Below are positions 1 to 7,491 of a stretch of 64,000 nucleotides of DNA, in pieces. A model generated the notes under the pieces. That model saw nothing but the letters and a program-made list of their open reading frames with translations, was not told the origin of the DNA and ran no database searches. Origin of the DNA: JAMXLO01 sp036265005. GTDB lineage: Bacteria; Pseudomonadota; Alphaproteobacteria; Acetobacterales; Acetobacteraceae. The position numbers and the translations under genes were made by a program. Location: contig DATAPW010000162.1 of the NCBI GenBank assembly GCA_036265005.1, positions 7,599-71,598 on the forward strand, read 5' to 3'. Each line of letters starts with the position of its first letter. Position 1 is the stretch's first letter.

Positions 1-252
1 CAGCGCATAGGACTGGAACATCGTGTTCACCGGACGACGGTGCGGCGGCAGTGCACCGATATCGCGACCGTCCAGCGTGATGCGACCCGCGTCGGGCTGC
101 ACGAAACCACCGATTGCACGCAGCAGTGTCGTCTTGCCTGAACCCGATCCGCCGAGCAGGACGAACAATTCGCCTGGCCTGACGGTCAGGTCGAGCCGGT
201 CCACGGCCGTTGTGCTGCCGAAGCGTACGGTCAGGCCGGTGACGGTCAGCAA
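1..252 (-). CDS. potA: Polyamine-type ABC transporter ATP-binding protein (PotA-like), 3' part missing
   Basis: This is the N-terminal part of an ABC ATPase; the rest lies beyond the left window edge. The visible 84 codons contain the Walker A sequence GGSGSGKTT and then the segment leading to the Q-loop (VNTMFQSYAL), spaced as in PotA/FbpC-type ATPases. It would energise uptake of spermidine/putrescine-like substrates together with the binding protein encoded just upstream on the same strand. No ATG lies in this frame near the family start; I chose TTG at 252, which gives the usual short lead (LLTVTGLTVRF) into the domain. The gap from the stop of the potD-like gene is about 30 bp, so the two are almost certainly one operon. 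The ATPase family is clear; the substrate is inferred only from the neighbour. Confidence 0.85.
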   Translation of the reverse strand, partial: MLTVTGLTVRFGSTTAVDRLDLTVRPGELFVLLGGSGSGKTTLLRAIGGFVQPDAGRITLDGRDIGALPPHRRPVNTMFQSYAL

Positions 253-283
253 CGCAGTCGTCTTGCCGGGCTGGTTGCGGATG

Positions 284-1498
284 TCAGTGCCCAGCCTTGA
301 ACCGGGCCCACATGCGGGTGCGCTGGCGTTCGGCCGTCTGCGGCACCGGGCCAATGGTGAAGAAGGTCGCCATCTGTTCCGGTGCAGGGAAGACGTTGGT
401 GTCGGCCAACAGCTCCGGCCGGATCATCGCACGGCTGGCGGGGATCGCGTTGGCGTAGCGCACCTTGTTGGTGATTGCGGCCATCACGTCGGGCTGCAAC
501 AGGAAATTGATGAAGGCCAGCGCTGCGTCCTTGTGTTCCGCGTCAGCAGGAATCGCCAGCATGTCGAACCCGAGTTGCGCGCCTTCCTTCGGTGCGACGT
601 AGCGAACCGCGACGCCGCGCCTGGCTTCCTCCGCACGCGCCTGTGCCTGCACCACGTCGCCGGAATAGTCGAGCGCCAGGCAGGCCTGGCCGGTCGCCAG
701 TGCCTCCAATGCGCCGCCTGACGCGAAGCTGCGAATGTAGCGGCGGATGCCCATCAGCGTGTGTTCCACCGCGGCGAGATCCGCCGGATCGGTACTGTCG
801 GGACTGCGGCCAAGGTATTTCAGCACACCGGGGATCACGTCGATCGCGGAGTCCATCATGGTGATGCCGCAGGGCGCAATTCGCCTGGCATTATCCGGCT
901 TGAGCAGCAGGTCCCAACTGTCCATCGGCGCATCGGGTGCGAGCTTCTTCACGCGGTCCGGGTTCACGCCGATGCCGGTGGTGCCCCAAAGGTAGATCGC
1001 GCCATGCTGATTGCCCGGGTCCGAGCTTTCGACCTGGCGCATCAGGTCGGCATCGAGGTTCTTCCAGTTCGGCACCTGCGCGCGGTCGATCGGCGCAAGC
1101 GCACCGACCTTGATCAGGCGTGAGAACGTCGGTTCGTTCGATGGCACCACGACATCGTAGCCGGAGTGGCCGGCCAGCAGTTTTGCTTCCAGTGTCTCCA
1201 GGCTGTCGAACACATCGTAATGGACGGTGATCCGGGTTTGCTTCTGGAACCGATCGAGCATCGCGGGATCGATGTATTCGGTCCAGTTATACACGTTGAG
1301 GACGCGATCATCGGCGTCCGCCGGTGGGGGGAAAGCGAGCAAGGCGAGCAACATCGTCAATCCTGTTGCTACCGTCGTCACAAAGGCGAGAATCCAGGCC
1401 CGCGCCACCGGTTGGTCGCGCTTCGATCCCCGCCCTCGCGGGAATGACGAAGGTAGCAACGGGATTGACGGAAGGCGAAGTGTGCGCACGGCGCTCAA
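284..1498 (-). CDS. potD: Polyamine ABC transporter substrate-binding protein (PotD/PotF-like)
   Basis: Periplasmic solute-binding protein (SBP_bac_8/PotD family). The mature part starts with VLNVYNWTEYIDP, the family hallmark, and keeps the middle-domain signature GYDVVVPSNEPTFSRL. Expected role: capture of putrescine/spermidine and delivery to the PotA-energised importer. The start is ambiguous. The open frame runs to a TTG at 1498 (404 aa), but its first ~48 residues are encoded by a palindromic repeat (1355-1470). An in-frame ATG at 1354, preceded by AGGATT at good spacing, gives 356 aa with a short hydrophobic leader (LLALLAF) lacking a basic n-region. The longer form has a basic n-region and a ~23-residue hydrophobic stretch, so it could also be exported. 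It starts over the stop of the SDR gene (1495), which indicates operon membership. Confidence 0.9.
   Translation of the reverse strand: MSAVRTLRLPSIPLLPSSFPRGRGSKRDQPVARAWILAFVTTVATGLTMLLALLAFPPPADADDRVLNVYNWTEYIDPAMLDRFQKQTRITVHYDVFDSLETLEAKLLAGHSGYDVVVPSNEPTFSRLIKVGALAPIDRAQVPNWKNLDADLMRQVESSDPGNQHGAIYLWGTTGIGVNPDRVKKLAPDAPMDSWDLLLKPDNARRIAPCGITMMDSAIDVIPGVLKYLGRSPDSTDPADLAAVEHTLMGIRRYIRSFASGGALEALATGQACLALDYSGDVVQAQARAEEARRGVAVRYVAPKEGAQLGFDMLAIPADAEHKDAALAFINFLLQPDVMAAITNKVRYANAIPASRAMIRPELLADTNVFPAPEQMATFFTIGPVPQTAERQRTRMWARFKAGH
1355..1470. repeat. REP/MITE-like palindromic element inside the potD leader
   Basis: The outer arms CGTCAATCCTGTTGCTACC (from 1355) and the complement of GGTAGCAACGGGATTGACG (ending 1470) match at all but one position. 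The inner part resembles the well-known bacterial repeats built on GTCATTCCCGCG...GCGGGAATGAC. Inner arms are less perfect (ACAAAGGCGAGAATCC against GGGGATCGAAGC on the other side). The element sits exactly between the upstream SDR stop and the ATG at 1354 of the PotD-like gene. Confidence 0.8.
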
Positions 1499-2256
1499 CC
1501 GCCGGGCGCTGGAATGAAGGCTGCCTGCGTGCCGCCATCGACCGGGATCGTCGTCCCGGTGACATAACGCGCCGCATCGCTGAGCAGGAACTGCATCACA
1601 TCGACCACATCGTCCGGTGTCGCAATGCGTCCCACCGGCGATACGCCGGACGGCCGGTAGCGCCCGCTTTTCGCCGGGTCGCTCACCGCCTGGATCATCG
1701 GCGTGTCCACCGTGCCGGGCGCCAGCGCGTTCACCAGTACCCCGCTACCCGCCACCTCGGCTGCAATCACGCGCGTCAGCTGCGACACCGCCGCCTTCGA
1801 CGCAGCATAGGCGCCGCTATGGATCTTCGGTCGGAGTGCAGCCACCGACGACAGCAGCACAACACGCGCCGGCCGCTCCGGCGTCGCTCGCTTGCGCAGC
1901 AATGGCAGCGCCTCACGCACGCACAGCCAGGTGCCGCGCGTGTTCACCGCGAACACGCGGTCGAAATCCTCCACTGACATGCTCTCCATCGGACCGATCC
2001 GCAGAATGCCGGCACAGCAGATCAGCGCATCGAGCGCGCCGGCTGCGAAGCCGATCTCGGCGAACGCCGCGACCACGCGGTTCGCATCGGCGACATCGCA
2101 GGCCACCGGCCGGTAGTCCGGATTGTTGCTGACAGCGCGCAGTCGATCTTCCGAAATGTCGAGGCCGAACACCGTCCAGCCCTCGCCCAGCAAACGCTGG
2201 GCCGCCGCCTGGCCGATGCCGGAGGCCGCTCCGGTGATTGCCGCTACCCTGCCCAT
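1495..2256 (-). CDS. SDR family NAD(P)-dependent oxidoreductase
   Basis: Classical short-chain dehydrogenase/reductase, 253 aa, one Rossmann domain. Visible motifs: cofactor-binding TGAASGIG (residues 8-15), the NAG-type motif as CCAGIL (~80-85), active-site Asn in FAVNTRG (~105), Ser in VVLLSS (136/137) and the catalytic Y150-AAS-K154 pair. It ends in VTGTTIPVDGG, the usual SDR C-terminal signature. The substrate cannot be predicted. The start at 2256 was chosen because GAGGGGG lies just upstream; the open frame extends 10 codons further without a better site. It is first in the SDR-potD-potA operon and could process the imported compound, but that is inference. Confidence 0.92.
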   Translation of the reverse strand: MGRVAAITGAASGIGQAAAQRLLGEGWTVFGLDISEDRLRAVSNNPDYRPVACDVADANRVVAAFAEIGFAAGALDALICCAGILRIGPMESMSVEDFDRVFAVNTRGTWLCVREALPLLRKRATPERPARVVLLSSVAALRPKIHSGAYAASKAAVSQLTRVIAAEVAGSGVLVNALAPGTVDTPMIQAVSDPAKSGRYRPSGVSPVGRIATPDDVVDVMQFLLSDAARYVTGTTIPVDGGTQAAFIPAPGG

Positions 2257-2327
2257 ATCCCCCTCGTCCCGCGATTCCTTCCACACACGCTAACACCGAC
2301 CGCGGTGTCGGAGGAATGCGCCGGCAG

Positions 2328-3212
2328 CTACGCGCGCTTACGCCCCGCCGCGCGCTTCGGCCTGGCTTTGCGCGGGGGCGCCCCCTTGCGGCGTTGCGGC
2401 GCGTCGGCGGATTCCGCGCGCGACTTCTTGCCGTTCTGTCCCAGGCTGCGCTTCAGTGCCGCCATCAGGTCTATGACATTGTCACCACGCGACTCTGACG
2501 GCGCTTCCGGCGTTATCCCTTCGCCCTTCAGCTTGGCATCGATCACCTCGCGCAACCGCTTCTCGTAGTGGTCCTCGAGATCGGCCGGTTCGAATTTGCC
2601 TTCCTGCCGTTCGATGAGCTGGGTGGCGAGCTTCACCATCTCGGCGTCCGGCTTGCCGTCGGTGATGCGATCGAACAGCTTGTGATAGTCGTACAGGTCT
2701 CTGGGTTCGTGCAGCGTGTGCACCACCATGCCCTTTGCCAGCGGCAGGATGGCCACCGCCCGTTCACGCCGCGAGATCACCACGCGGGAGAGCGCCGCGC
2801 GCCCTGCCCTCGCGATCGCCTCGCGCAGCACCGTGTATACGTCCTGTCCAGCCTCGCCGTCCGGCGCCATGTAATAGCTGGTGTCAAAATAGATCGGATG
2901 GATCGCGTCCCGGTCAACGAACTTGTCTACCGACATGGTGGACGATGTCTCGATCTTGGCCCTTTCAAAATCCTCATCGTCCAGCAGGACGTAGCGGTCC
3001 TTTTCAAATTCGTAGCCCTTGACCAGATCGCGTCGTGGCACCTCCTTGTCGGTATCTGCATCTTGCGTGACCGTGCGCACGCGGTTCCCGGTTTTCGGGT
3101 TGATGAAATGGAAGCGCAGGTTGGCACTGGCCCGCAGCACGCTGTGGAGCGACACGGGACAGGTCACCAGGGCAAGCCGCAGATGCCCACGCCATATTGG
3201 TCGCTCTGCCAT
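2328..3212 (-). CDS. ku: Ku protein, non-homologous end joining
   Basis: Bacterial Ku homodimer subunit (294 aa) that binds DNA double-strand ends and recruits LigD. The Ku core starts with WRGHLRLALVTCPVSL and continues through FHFINPKTGNRV and KGYEFEKDRYVLLDDEDF, all family signatures. The C-terminal ~50 residues are Lys/Arg/Pro-rich, as in many bacterial Ku proteins, where such tails bind DNA and affect LigD stimulation. Start at 3212 is supported by GGGAGG eight bases upstream; nine more codons are open in front. No ligD gene is visible in the window, so its partner must be elsewhere. Encoded alone, convergent to nothing obvious, with a ~70 bp gap to the SDR gene start. Confidence 0.97.
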   Translation of the reverse strand: MAERPIWRGHLRLALVTCPVSLHSVLRASANLRFHFINPKTGNRVRTVTQDADTDKEVPRRDLVKGYEFEKDRYVLLDDEDFERAKIETSSTMSVDKFVDRDAIHPIYFDTSYYMAPDGEAGQDVYTVLREAIARAGRAALSRVVISRRERAVAILPLAKGMVVHTLHEPRDLYDYHKLFDRITDGKPDAEMVKLATQLIERQEGKFEPADLEDHYEKRLREVIDAKLKGEGITPEAPSESRGDNVIDLMAALKRSLGQNGKKSRAESADAPQRRKGAPPRKARPKRAAGRKRA

Positions 3213-3374
3213 CACCGCCTCCCTGACCTGATTATGCAAAAATAGGTCTGATCTCTATCGACCGCCACACACGCAACGCGTGAGCGTCGCACGTTCTTTT
3301 GTACCCGCACCGAGCGCAACCGGCGGGCGGGACCGACGTTGGTTGCCTGTCCGTTCAAGAGGAGGCAGCCAACC

Positions 3375-3845
3375 ATGGCCAGACAGGCTTCGATAGGAAC
3401 GATGATCGCCGCGACAGCACTGCTCACATTCCCCGTCCTGGCGCAGACCTCAACCTCAACCAGCCCGGCCGCACCTCCGCCCCCGCCCGGCATGACGACG
3501 AACCGTCCTGCCAGCACGGGCGTGGCCGGCAACTCGTCCACGGCATCCAGCGCGCCGAAATACTTTACGGCGGACCATCAGGTTCGCTCGAGCAAGGTTG
3601 TTGGGGCCAGCGTCTACAACGACCAGAACCAGTCGGTCGGCTCGATCGATGACGTTCTGATGAGCGACGCCGACCACAAGGCCGCCACGGCGGTGATTTC
3701 GGTCGGCGGGTTCCTCGGCATGGGGTCCAAGCTGGTTTCCGTGCCGTTCGATCAGCTCAAGATCGAGAACGACAAGATCGTCATGCCGGGCGCCACCAAG
3801 GCGTCGCTCGAGGGCATGCCGGAGTACCACTACACCAATGCGTGA
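3375..3845 (+). CDS. Exported PRC-barrel domain protein
   Basis: A 156-residue protein with an N-terminal signal peptide (ATALLTFPVLAQ), a Pro/Thr/Ser-rich linker with PPPPPG, and a C-terminal PRC-barrel domain (about residues 65-150). The segment VRSSKVVGASVYNDQNQSVGSIDDVLM is the typical start of the domain and is followed by the VSVPFDQLKI core. PRC-barrel proteins of this exported type are common in alphaproteobacteria, with no defined biochemical role; some are linked to envelope stress. ATG 3375 is preceded by AAGAGGAGG; the frame upstream is open for another 12 codons. It is divergent from ku and followed by a strong hairpin. Confidence 0.88.
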   Translation: MARQASIGTMIAATALLTFPVLAQTSTSTSPAAPPPPPGMTTNRPASTGVAGNSSTASSAPKYFTADHQVRSSKVVGASVYNDQNQSVGSIDDVLMSDADHKAATAVISVGGFLGMGSKLVSVPFDQLKIENDKIVMPGATKASLEGMPEYHYTNA

Positions 3846-3868
3846 TCGCATTGCGGCGCGTTGCGTCG

Positions 3869-3892
3869 GTGGGCGGCTGCAAGGCCGCCCAC
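3869..3892 (+). terminator. Rho-independent-type hairpin after the PRC-barrel gene
   Basis: A perfect 9-bp stem GTGGGCGGC/GCCGCCCAC with a 6-base loop, followed by TTTCG. It lies 24 bp after the PRC-barrel stop and before the end of the convergent DUF2934 gene (3921), so it may serve both directions. The T tract is short, as usual in GC-rich genomes. Confidence 0.75.
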
Positions 3893-3920
3893 TTTCGCCT
3901 GTCCATTTCATGATGCGGCG

Positions 3921-4226
3921 CTAGGCCTTTCGTTTTCGACGCCGAGGCGCTGCCGGGCGGTCGCCCTGGTTGGTCAGGCGAGCCGGGAGCTCGCCCTGGT
4001 TCTCCACGGCCTCGATCGGCTCGACCGGTTGCCCGGACCCAAGCGGCCCACCATTCTTCACGGGATTGGGCACCTGGCCCACTGTCGGATTGTCCTCGAT
4101 TGCGATGAGTTCACGTGCTCGTTCCCAATATTCGTGGTCACGGCCTTGTGGCCGTCCGTCGTCTTCCCATAAATGATACGCGCGGATGCGAATTCGCTCG
4201 TCCAGTGTTGCGGCGGCAGATGTCAT
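3921..4226 (-). CDS. DUF2934 domain protein
   Basis: 101 aa. Residues ~8-45 (ERIRIRAYHLWEDDGRP followed by HEYWERARELI) match the DUF2934 pattern: a short helical module with conserved W, G, R and W residues found in many alphaproteobacterial stress-region proteins. The rest is a Pro/Gly-rich low-complexity tail ending in the basic run RRRKRKA. No enzymatic function is known for this family. ATG at 4226 has GGAGAG close upstream. It is transcribed towards the PRC-barrel gene and away from egtB. Confidence 0.85.
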   Translation of the reverse strand: MTSAAATLDERIRIRAYHLWEDDGRPQGRDHEYWERARELIAIEDNPTVGQVPNPVKNGGPLGSGQPVEPIEAVENQGELPARLTNQGDRPAAPRRRKRKA

Positions 4227-4460
4227 GCGGCTCTCCTCGGTCGTGCTTCACCGTAGCAACACAGACCTGCCGGCCGTGGTTCGCCCGCCGCCGCTTCCGG
4301 GGCAGCATGAACACTGCCATAGTGCCGACGGGCACCGCTCCCCCGCGGTGGTCCGCGCTGCCACGCTCAGTGGGCGCGCTGCGATGCCGACAATGAATGT
4401 TAGAAGGCGACAGCCCGAACGGCTGGAGATTTGTCGCCGGACGACGGCGGGAGGATGCCG

Positions 4461-5663
4461 ATGAACGATCTGGGAGTGATGGCGGACGCTGCGGGCGGGA
4501 CGCTGGCATCGCAGCGTTACATCAGTATCCGCGGCCACACCGAGCGCCTGGTCGCGTCGCTCAGCGCGGAAGATCAATGCGTACAGTCGATGCCCGACGC
4601 CAGTCCCGCCAAATGGCACCGCGCACACACCACATGGTTTTTCGAGCAGTTTGTCCTCGGCCAGTACTTGCCGGACTATCGGGTGTTCGACAGCGACTTC
4701 TGCTATCTGTTCAACTCGTACTACGAGGCGGTGGGCCCGCGCCATCCCAGGCCGAACCGCGGCCTGTTGACCCGTCCTTCGGTGGATCAGGTCACCAGGT
4801 ACCGTGCGCACGTCGATTCGGCGATGTTGCAATTGCTGTCATGTCCCCCCGCCGAAGCCGCGGCGCTGATCGAACTCGGCCTGCAACACGAGCAGCAGCA
4901 TCAGGAACTCCTGCTGACCGACATGCTGCATGCGTTCGCGCAGAGCCCACTGGCGCCGGCGGTACTGCCGCATTGGCGGGAGCCACGGACCGCACCCGGA
5001 GCCACGCGATTCGTCGATTGTGACGGAGGCCTGGTGCAACTCGGCCATATTGGCGCGGGCTTCTGCTTCGACAACGAAAATCCCGTGCATCGGACGTTGC
5101 TTGCGCCCTATCGGATCGCCTCGCATCTGGTGCGCAACAGCGAGTGGCTGGCGTTCATCGCCGACGGCGGCTATCGCACGGCGACGTTATGGATGTCCGA
5201 CGGCTGGGCCAGGCTGCTGGCAGAAGATTGGTCCGCACCACAGTATTGGCGCGAGATCGACGGCACCTGGTGGCAGATGGGACTGCACGGGCTGGTGCCG
5301 CTCGACGCGGCTGCGCCGGTGCGCCATGTCAGCTGGTACGAGGCGGATGCGTTCGCGCGATGGGCGGAGGCACGATTGCCGACCGAGGCAGAATGGGAAG
5401 CTGCCAGCAGCCGCTCCGATGTCGCCGAACTTACCGGTCATGTCTGGCAATGGACCGAAAGTTCCTACCGCCCGTATCCCGGTTTTCGTCCGGTCGCCGG
5501 AGCCGTCGGCGAGTACAACGGCAAGTTCATGATCAACCAGATGGTACTGCGGGGCGGATCGCTCGCCACGCCGTCCGGCCATACGCGACCCACCTATCGG
5601 AACTTCTTCCACCCTGACAAGCGCTGGCAGTTCAGCGGCGTTCGCCTGGCTCGCGACGTCTGA
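4461..5663 (+). CDS. egtB: Ergothioneine biosynthesis protein EgtB (iron-dependent sulfoxide synthase)
   Basis: Non-haem iron enzyme joining hercynine to a thiol donor by oxidative C-S bond formation. 400 aa with an N-terminal DinB-like domain (~15-170) carrying the iron-ligand histidines: H53 in KWHRAHTTWFFE, and H143/H147 in HEQQHQE. A C-terminal formylglycine-generating-enzyme-like domain (~185-400) shows the signature GHVWQWTESSY and VLRGGSLATP, ending in the usual GVRLARDV. ATG 4461 is preceded by GGGAGG at 4449-4454; an ATG at 4455 is also in frame but too close to it. egtD follows after 15 bp. No egtA, egtC or egtE is nearby, so the sulfur donor and lyase step must be supplied elsewhere. 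Confidence 0.95.
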   Translation: MNDLGVMADAAGGTLASQRYISIRGHTERLVASLSAEDQCVQSMPDASPAKWHRAHTTWFFEQFVLGQYLPDYRVFDSDFCYLFNSYYEAVGPRHPRPNRGLLTRPSVDQVTRYRAHVDSAMLQLLSCPPAEAAALIELGLQHEQQHQELLLTDMLHAFAQSPLAPAVLPHWREPRTAPGATRFVDCDGGLVQLGHIGAGFCFDNENPVHRTLLAPYRIASHLVRNSEWLAFIADGGYRTATLWMSDGWARLLAEDWSAPQYWREIDGTWWQMGLHGLVPLDAAAPVRHVSWYEADAFARWAEARLPTEAEWEAASSRSDVAELTGHVWQWTESSYRPYPGFRPVAGAVGEYNGKFMINQMVLRGGSLATPSGHTRPTYRNFFHPDKRWQFSGVRLARDV

Positions 5664-5678
5664 AAAGGAACCCAATTG

Positions 5679-6656
5679 ATGCCCAATGACACCGCCCTGG
5701 TACCGGCGGCGAGCCGTGATGTGGCGGATGCGGCGGTCTCGGGTCTGCTGCAGCGGCGAAAGACGTTGCCGGCAAAGCTGTTCTATGACGAAGCAGGCTG
5801 TCATCTGTTTGCCCAGATAACCGAGCTGCCCGAATACTACCTGACCCGTACCGAGCATGCGCTGCTGGAAGTTGTGGCGCCGCGTGTGGCGGCCACCTTG
5901 CCGGGGCCCGCGGTGCTGGTGGAATACGGTGCCAGCGACGAAACCAAGGCCGGGTTCCTGCTGCGTGAGCGACGCGCCGCGGGCGACCATGTCATCCGCG
6001 CCTACGTGCCGATCGATGTCGCTGCTTCGGCGCTCAACCAGATGCGTGTGCGCCTGCGTCGTGAGCGGCCCGATCTGGTGGTGTGTGCGCTGGCTGCTGA
6101 CTTCATGCAGGCGATGGCGCTGCCCGCGGAGATTCCCGACCTGGCGCGACTTGGATTCTTCCCAGGTTCCACCATCGGAAATCTCGATCCGCCCGCGGCA
6201 AGGAAATTCCTGCAACAGGCGCGCCAGACACTCGGCGCGTGGGCGAAGTTTCTGGTCGGCGTGGATCTGCGCAAGGACCCTGGCGTGCTGCTGCCAGCCT
6301 ATGACGATGCCGCAGGCGTCACAGCGGCCTTCAACCGCAACCTGCTGGTGCGGTTGAATCGCGAGGCGGGCGCCGACTTCGATCCCGATTCATTCGAGCA
6401 TCGTGCAGTCTGGAACGATGCCGACAGCCGCATCGAGATGCACCTGGTGAGTTGTCGCGACCAGGCGGTCAGGGTGGATGGGCACGTCATCCACTTCGAG
6501 CGTGGCGAGACTATCCACACCGAGAACAGCTACAAGTATGCGCCCGAACAATTCGCCGCGCTTGCCGCATCGTCCGGCTGGCATACCGTGGAGTTGTGGA
6601 CCGATCCCGGACAGCTGTTCTCGATGCACCTGCTGGAAGCACGCCATGGCCCGTGA
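5679..6656 (+). CDS. egtD: L-histidine N(alpha)-methyltransferase EgtD
   Basis: SAM-dependent enzyme that trimethylates histidine to hercynine, the first step of ergothioneine synthesis. 325 aa. Family blocks in order: KLFYDEAGCHLFAQITELPEYYLTRTE (split by me only for recognition), the SAM-binding LVEYGASDETKAG (where most members have G-S-G-S), FFPGSTIGNLDP, GVDLRKDP with YDDAAGVTAAFN, and IHTENSYKY, the substrate-pocket Glu-Asn-Ser region. ATG 5679 follows AAAAGGAA; the TTG just before it is an unlikely start. Close spacing to egtB indicates cotranscription. It ends six bases from the stop of the convergent sigma factor gene. Confidence 0.95.
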   Translation: MPNDTALVPAASRDVADAAVSGLLQRRKTLPAKLFYDEAGCHLFAQITELPEYYLTRTEHALLEVVAPRVAATLPGPAVLVEYGASDETKAGFLLRERRAAGDHVIRAYVPIDVAASALNQMRVRLRRERPDLVVCALAADFMQAMALPAEIPDLARLGFFPGSTIGNLDPPAARKFLQQARQTLGAWAKFLVGVDLRKDPGVLLPAYDDAAGVTAAFNRNLLVRLNREAGADFDPDSFEHRAVWNDADSRIEMHLVSCRDQAVRVDGHVIHFERGETIHTENSYKYAPEQFAALAASSGWHTVELWTDPGQLFSMHLLEARHGP

Positions 6657-6661
6657 CGGGC

Positions 6662-7153
6662 TTATGCGGCGTGCGGCGTCTCCTCGCCCGTGAGATGCGT
6701 GCGCAACTGCAGGCGCGCGCGATGCACCCGGCTTTTCAATGTGCCGATCGCACAGCCGGTGACCTTGGCTGCCGCCTCGTAGGATTCTTCCCTTAGCACG
6801 ATCATCGACAGCGCCTCGCGCTGATCGGCCGGCAGGCGATCGAGCGCCCAGCTCAGCTCGCGCAGTGCCGTGCTGTCTTCGTGGGCGGCCGGGACCGGCA
6901 CTTCCGGCATGGTGTCCATATCGGTGAATTCGCGCCGATTGCGGACGCTACTGATGAAGTGATTGATCATGATACGATGAATCCAGGCGGAGAAGTTGGT
7001 ACCCGGAATGAAGCAGTCCTGTGCTATCAGCGCTTTAGTGGCGACGTCCTGCGCAAGATCATCGGCTGCGGCGCGGTTTCGTGTAAGTGCCAGTGCCCAA
7101 ACTCGCATTTTCGGCAGAAAAGCAGTAAGCTGTTCGTGAAACTCCGCCGCCAT
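6662..7153 (-). CDS. RNA polymerase ECF sigma factor (short alphaproteobacterial type)
   Basis: 163 aa with region 2 (about residues 20-90: ALTRNRAAADDLAQDVATKAL, then FSAWIHRIMINHFISSVRNRR) and region 4 (~110-155: LDRLPADQREALSMIVL, a helix-turn-helix with GCAIGTLKSRVHRARLQL). This layout resembles EcfG general-stress and related ECF sigma factors. No NepR or PhyR gene is adjacent, so membership of the EcfG group proper is uncertain. ATG 7153 has AGGAG upstream. The position tail-to-tail with egtBD is suggestive of oxidative-stress context but is not proof of regulation. Confidence 0.9.
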   Translation of the reverse strand: MAAEFHEQLTAFLPKMRVWALALTRNRAAADDLAQDVATKALIAQDCFIPGTNFSAWIHRIMINHFISSVRNRREFTDMDTMPEVPVPAAHEDSTALRELSWALDRLPADQREALSMIVLREESYEAAAKVTGCAIGTLKSRVHRARLQLRTHLTGEETPHAA

Positions 7154-7491
7154 GATTATATCTCCTGTGCTCAAAGTGTGTTACTGCGTGTTGCACCTGT
7201 GGCGGAAAGGGAGTGCCTGCAAGGACGAATGACACGAGCTTGATGGTTGGCCGCGGTCCTGGGCGGTGGGTTGCTTTGCTTCTCGGAAAGATGAAGCGTA
7301 GAACGAAACTATTGCGAGACTGCCACTGACGATTTGTGGATACTTGCGTAGCGGGATCACCGTGGCAGTAGAGACCGGCAGTTGACCGCGCTATGGGGCA
7401 GCCTATGTGCCACCCGGGGTACGTCCTTTGCACCGCGCGTTGCCGTTCATGCCATGTTGGGGCATGCGGTCAGCCCTGAAAGGGGAGCCAC
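7154..7491. other. Intergenic region between sigma factor and Pro/Ala-rich protein
   Basis: Divergent intergenic stretch of 338 bp that must hold promoters for both flanking genes. I found no convincing GGAAC...CGTT (EcfG-type) pair, no strong hairpin and no credible ORF. Confidence 0.5.

Noticed and set aside
3325..3356. GGGAC-N18-CGTT as an EcfG-type promoter before the PRC-barrel gene
   Set aside because: One mismatch in the -35 motif and long spacing; too weak to call without a mapped start.
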